A DNA stretch of 64,000 bases from Pseudomonas sp. MF4836 (GTDB lineage: Bacteria > Pseudomonadota > Gammaproteobacteria > Pseudomonadales > Pseudomonadaceae), in assembly GCF_002018875.1 (NCBI RefSeq), contig NZ_MVOL01000007.1, positions 62,001 to 126,000 on the forward strand, read 5' to 3'. Position 1 is the first letter of the stretch, and every line of letters starts with the position of its first letter. The notes beneath the pieces were generated by a model. That model was given only the letters and a program-made list of their open reading frames with translations, had not been told where the DNA came from and ran no database searches. The translations under genes were made by a program, and so were the position numbers. Of the stretch, positions 61,617 through 64,000 are shown one piece after another.

Positions 61617-61642
61617 CAACGCCAAGGCGTTGCAGTATTTTT
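61617..61642 (+). terminator. Hairpin with T-run on the plus strand
   Basis: CAACGC, loop CAAG and GCGTTG are followed by CAGTATTTTT. On the plus strand this looks like a short Rho-independent terminator although no plus-strand protein gene precedes it. It lies just upstream of the minus-strand response regulator. Confidence 0.35.
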
Positions 61643-61834
61643 ATAGCCGGCGTGATCGCCTTGATGAATTGCAGACTGCCAAAGCCGGGGTCAGGCAGTG
61701 GGCCAGCCTGCGCCCCTGACCGCTGTGCAATGCAACACACCGGCCAGGCCGAGCGCGGCGACCCAGGCGTCGTCGATGATCCCGCTGCGCCGCCCGGTTA
61801 TCCGCGCGGGGGGCCGCACCCGGCCAGGCCAGCC

Positions 61835-62887
61835 TCAGGTGTGGCGCGGGCTGCCGGCGAATTGCTGGATCAGTTTCGGCACATGGGACAACGGTTCGAC
61901 CTGTTGCGCGGCGCCCATGCGAATGGCCTCCCTGGGCATGCCGAAAATCACGCAGCTGGCCTCGTCCTGGGCCACGGTATGGGCGCCATTTTCGCGCATG
62001 GCGAGCAAGCCCCGCGCGCCGTCGTCGCCCATCCCGGTCATGATGATCCCCAGGCTGTTGGGCCCGGCCTGCCGCGCCACCGAGCGGAACAACACATCCA
62101 CCGCGGGCTTGTGCCGGTTGACCGGCGGCCCGTCGAGCACCTCGACCTGGTAATGCGCCCCGCTACGCTTGAGCTGCATGTGCAGGCCACCTGGCGCCAG
62201 CAGCGCCAGGCCATCGTGCACGCGATCCAGGTGCCTGGCCTCGCGTACTTCGATCTGACACAGGCTGTTCAGACGCCGGGCAAAATCGGCGGTGAACTTC
62301 TCCGGCATATGTTGAACGATCACAATCCCGGGACAGTCACGCGGCAACTGGCGCAAGACAAACTCCAGGGCCTGGGTGCCGCCGGTGGAACAGCCCAGGG
62401 CGACGATGCGTTCGGTGGTGCGCAACAGGCTGATGGGCGCCACGGCGGGGCTTGGCGGCGCCACCCGAGGAGCGCTGGGCAAGACCCGGGGACGACTGCG
62501 GGCGCCCTCCTCGACCTTGCGGATCAGCTCGCTGGCCAGTTGCTCCAGGCTTTGCTTGAGCCCCAGCCGGGCCTTGGTGAACACCCCGACCGCGCCGGCA
62601 GCCAGGGCCTCGACCGCGACACTGTTGCCCTGCTCGGTGAGGGTCGAGCAGATGATGGTCGGGGTCGGGCGCTCGCTCATGATCTGCCGCAAAAACGTCA
62701 GGCCATCCATGCGCGGCATCTCGATATCGAGGATCAGCACGTCCGGCCAGTCGCGGCGCATCTTGTCGATGGCGTACAGCGGGTCGGCGGCCAGGCCGAT
62801 CACCTCGATCCCCGGGTGGTTGCCCAGGCAGGTGCTGAGGACCTGACGCACCAAGGCCGAATCATCGACGATAAACACCTTGATCAC
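61835..62887 (-). CDS. cheB: CheB-type protein-glutamate methylesterase
   Basis: 350 residues with a GTG start that overlaps the cheD stop by four bases. The receiver domain (about 1-120) has the acidic pocket VDDS and the phospho-acceptor D54 (VLILDIEMPRMDG). After a proline-rich linker the methylesterase domain (about 160-345) carries the triad: serine in ALGCSTGGT, histidine in VIVQHMPEKFT and aspartate in IIMTGMGDDGARG. It demethylates chemoreceptors and deamidates glutamines. Gene order cheR-cheD-cheB matches the Pseudomonas chemosensory cluster II (Aer2/McpB system). Confidence 0.93.
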   Translation of the reverse strand: MIKVFIVDDSALVRQVLSTCLGNHPGIEVIGLAADPLYAIDKMRRDWPDVLILDIEMPRMDGLTFLRQIMSERPTPTIICSTLTEQGNSVAVEALAAGAVGVFTKARLGLKQSLEQLASELIRKVEEGARSRPRVLPSAPRVAPPSPAVAPISLLRTTERIVALGCSTGGTQALEFVLRQLPRDCPGIVIVQHMPEKFTADFARRLNSLCQIEVREARHLDRVHDGLALLAPGGLHMQLKRSGAHYQVEVLDGPPVNRHKPAVDVLFRSVARQAGPNSLGIIMTGMGDDGARGLLAMRENGAHTVAQDEASCVIFGMPREAIRMGAAQQVEPLSHVPKLIQQFAGSPRHT

Positions 62888-63375
62888 CGCCCACCCGCCC
62901 GTGCCGGCAGCGCGCCCGAGGCATTGCGCTGGCAGGCCACGACGCCGCTGCGGCCGTCGACCTGCAGGCGCCGGTAGTGCTCGCCATTGAGGTCGCAGTA
63001 ATCGAGCGACCAGTTGCGCAGGCTGAATTGCTCCCGGGCGAAGGCGCTGTTGCTGTGGCCGACCTTGCGCCCGCCCGCCGGTTCGAAGCGCACCAGGCTG
63101 CCACCGCCGAACAGCCCCTTGCGGTACTCGCAGGGGCGCGTGCCGTGGCGCAGCATATCGGCATGGATACGCTTGAACACCGCCTCGCCGTAGCGCGTGT
63201 CGAGGCCGTTGCGCGCCTGCGGATCGCTCGGCAGCAGGTAGTGCGAGACCGCCAGCAGGCGCCAGCGCGGGTGCCACAGGACCACCGACACGCAACTGCC
63301 GAGCAGGGTGCTGACGGTGCCCTCGTGACGGCCGAAGAAATACTCGCCAGGGTTGAGGAACAAGGCCGGTTTCAT
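62884..63375 (-). CDS. cheD: CheD chemoreceptor glutamine deamidase
   Basis: 163 residues from the ATG at 63375, which overlaps the cheR stop by four bases. The catalytic cysteine is C28 in TLLGSCVSVVLW and the histidine is H45 in AVSHYLLPS. The conserved KLFGGG-type segment appears as GLFGGGSLV. It deamidates receptor glutamines to glutamates, tuning receptor adaptation with CheR and CheB. Confidence 0.93.
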   Translation of the reverse strand: MKPALFLNPGEYFFGRHEGTVSTLLGSCVSVVLWHPRWRLLAVSHYLLPSDPQARNGLDTRYGEAVFKRIHADMLRHGTRPCEYRKGLFGGGSLVRFEPAGGRKVGHSNSAFAREQFSLRNWSLDYCDLNGEHYRRLQVDGRSGVVACQRNASGALPARAGGR

Positions 63376-64000
63376 AAATGCTGGTACACCGAAGGACTGA
63401 GCAGGCGCAGCGGCAGGCCGAAGCCATGAATGCTTTCGGCGTGGCCGATAAACAACAGGCCGCCGGGCACCAGTTGCTCCACCAGGCGGCGTACGATGCG
63501 CTGCTTCTCGTCGTTGTCGAAATAGATCAGCACATTGCGCAGGAAGATCACCTCGAACGGCCCCACGCCCTCGGGCAGGGGCTGTACCAGATTCACCTCG
63601 CGCAGGCTGACCCGCTGGCGCAGCGCGGCCTGGACCCGAAAGCGCCCGTGCATGGCCCCGACGCCATTCAGGCAATAACGGTGCAGCCAGCCCTCGGGGA
63701 AATGCCGGGCCTGGGCCAGGTCGTAGATACCGCTGGCGGCGCGTTCCAGCATGCTCAGGCTCAGGTCGCTGGCCAGGATCGACCAGTCCTGGGTGGTCCC
63801 GTGCTCACTGACCGCCATCGCCAGGCTGTAGGGCTCTTCACCGGAGGAACAGGCCGCGCTCCAGATCCGCAGCGCGCCTTTGCGCTTGGCCAGCCACTGG
63901 CCAAAAAAAGCGAAATGCGCCGGTTCGCGAAAGAAGTAGGTCTCGTTGGTGGTCAGCAGGTCCACCACCAGCCGGCGCTCGGCCAGGTGTTGCGGCTGCT
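63372..64000 (-). CDS. cheR: CheR-type chemoreceptor methyltransferase (partial, cut by window end)
   Basis: About 209 residues are visible and the frame stays open to the window edge, so the N-terminal alpha domain is missing. Family members are near 270-290 residues. Seen are LLTTNETYFFREPAHF, the SAM-binding motif WSAACSSGEEPYSLAM, and EVIFLRNVLIYFDNDEKQRI. An internal GTG at 63968 is not the start, because the typical AERRLVVDLLTTNE context continues upstream. It methylates receptor glutamates with SAM. The rest of the chemosensory cluster should lie beyond the window. Confidence 0.92.
   Translation of the reverse strand, partial: QPQHLAERRLVVDLLTTNETYFFREPAHFAFFGQWLAKRKGALRIWSAACSSGEEPYSLAMAVSEHGTTQDWSILASDLSLSMLERAASGIYDLAQARHFPEGWLHRYCLNGVGAMHGRFRVQAALRQRVSLREVNLVQPLPEGVGPFEVIFLRNVLIYFDNDEKQRIVRRLVEQLVPGGLLFIGHAESIHGFGLPLRLLSPSVYQHL

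Noticed and set aside
63968..63968. GTG at 63968 as start of cheR
   Set aside because: Typical CheR sequence continues in frame to the window end, so the gene is cut off and not short.

Overview
The window is chromosomal DNA from a Pseudomonas, most likely of the P. fluorescens/P. putida branch. The evidence is high GC, the gene content and, above all, a complete Lap large-adhesin locus (lapA, lapEBC, lapD, lapG). A cheR-cheD-cheB block in the order of the Pseudomonas chemosensory cluster II, a FecI/FecR/TonB receptor set and REP/REPIN palindromes with a GTAGCCGCTGCC core agree with this. I see no rRNA, tRNA, insertion sequence, prophage or CRISPR array.

Layout. (1) 1-5.8 kb: a secreted XAC2610-like protein and an iron-starvation signalling set (fecI-like sigma, fecR-like anti-sigma, TonB receptor) behind a Fur-box-like site. 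(2) 5.8-8.9 kb: AraC regulator, LysE exporter, two GNAT acetyltransferases and a HIT-like protein. (3) 9.0-10.9 kb: secreted DUF3455 protein, ECF sigma factor and anti-sigma factor. (4) 11.0-16.2 kb: a counterpart of the E. coli yjfIJKLMC envelope operon (DUF2170, PspA/IM30, DUF2491, DUF350, DUF1190 lipoprotein, glutathionylspermidine-synthase-like ATP-grasp protein) with a rhomboid protease gene inserted. Its leader carries two copies of the palindrome TCACGCGTGA. (5) 16.3-17.0 kb: a methyltransferase.

(6) 17.0-34.3 kb: a catabolic island with two IclR regulators. The first half is a class III aminotransferase plus a polyamine-type ABC importer. The second half is two divergent transcription units, ALDH-GMC oxidoreductase-MFS-IclR and cupin-HpcH/HpaI aldolase-DUF6282-DHOD-like-57 aa ORF-DapA-like. 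Related 18-bp boxes lie in front of both halves, which suggests one regulon. I cannot name the substrate; this is the best candidate for an undescribed pathway.

(7) 34.5-60.7 kb: a diguanylate cyclase followed by the Lap biofilm system. lapE-lapB-lapC encode the type I secretion machine. lapA, transcribed divergently, encodes a 5531-residue adhesin with 29 copies of a 116-residue repeat in three arrays. lapD encodes the degenerate c-di-GMP receptor and lapG the periplasmic protease. As established for this family, c-di-GMP-bound LapD holds LapG away from the TAAG site in the LapA N-terminus, keeping the adhesin on the surface. FleQ-box-like sites lie between lapE and lapA. (8) 60.9-64 kb: a NarL/FixJ response regulator, then cheB, cheD and a cheR cut by the window end.

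All assignments come from reading motifs and context; no database search was run.
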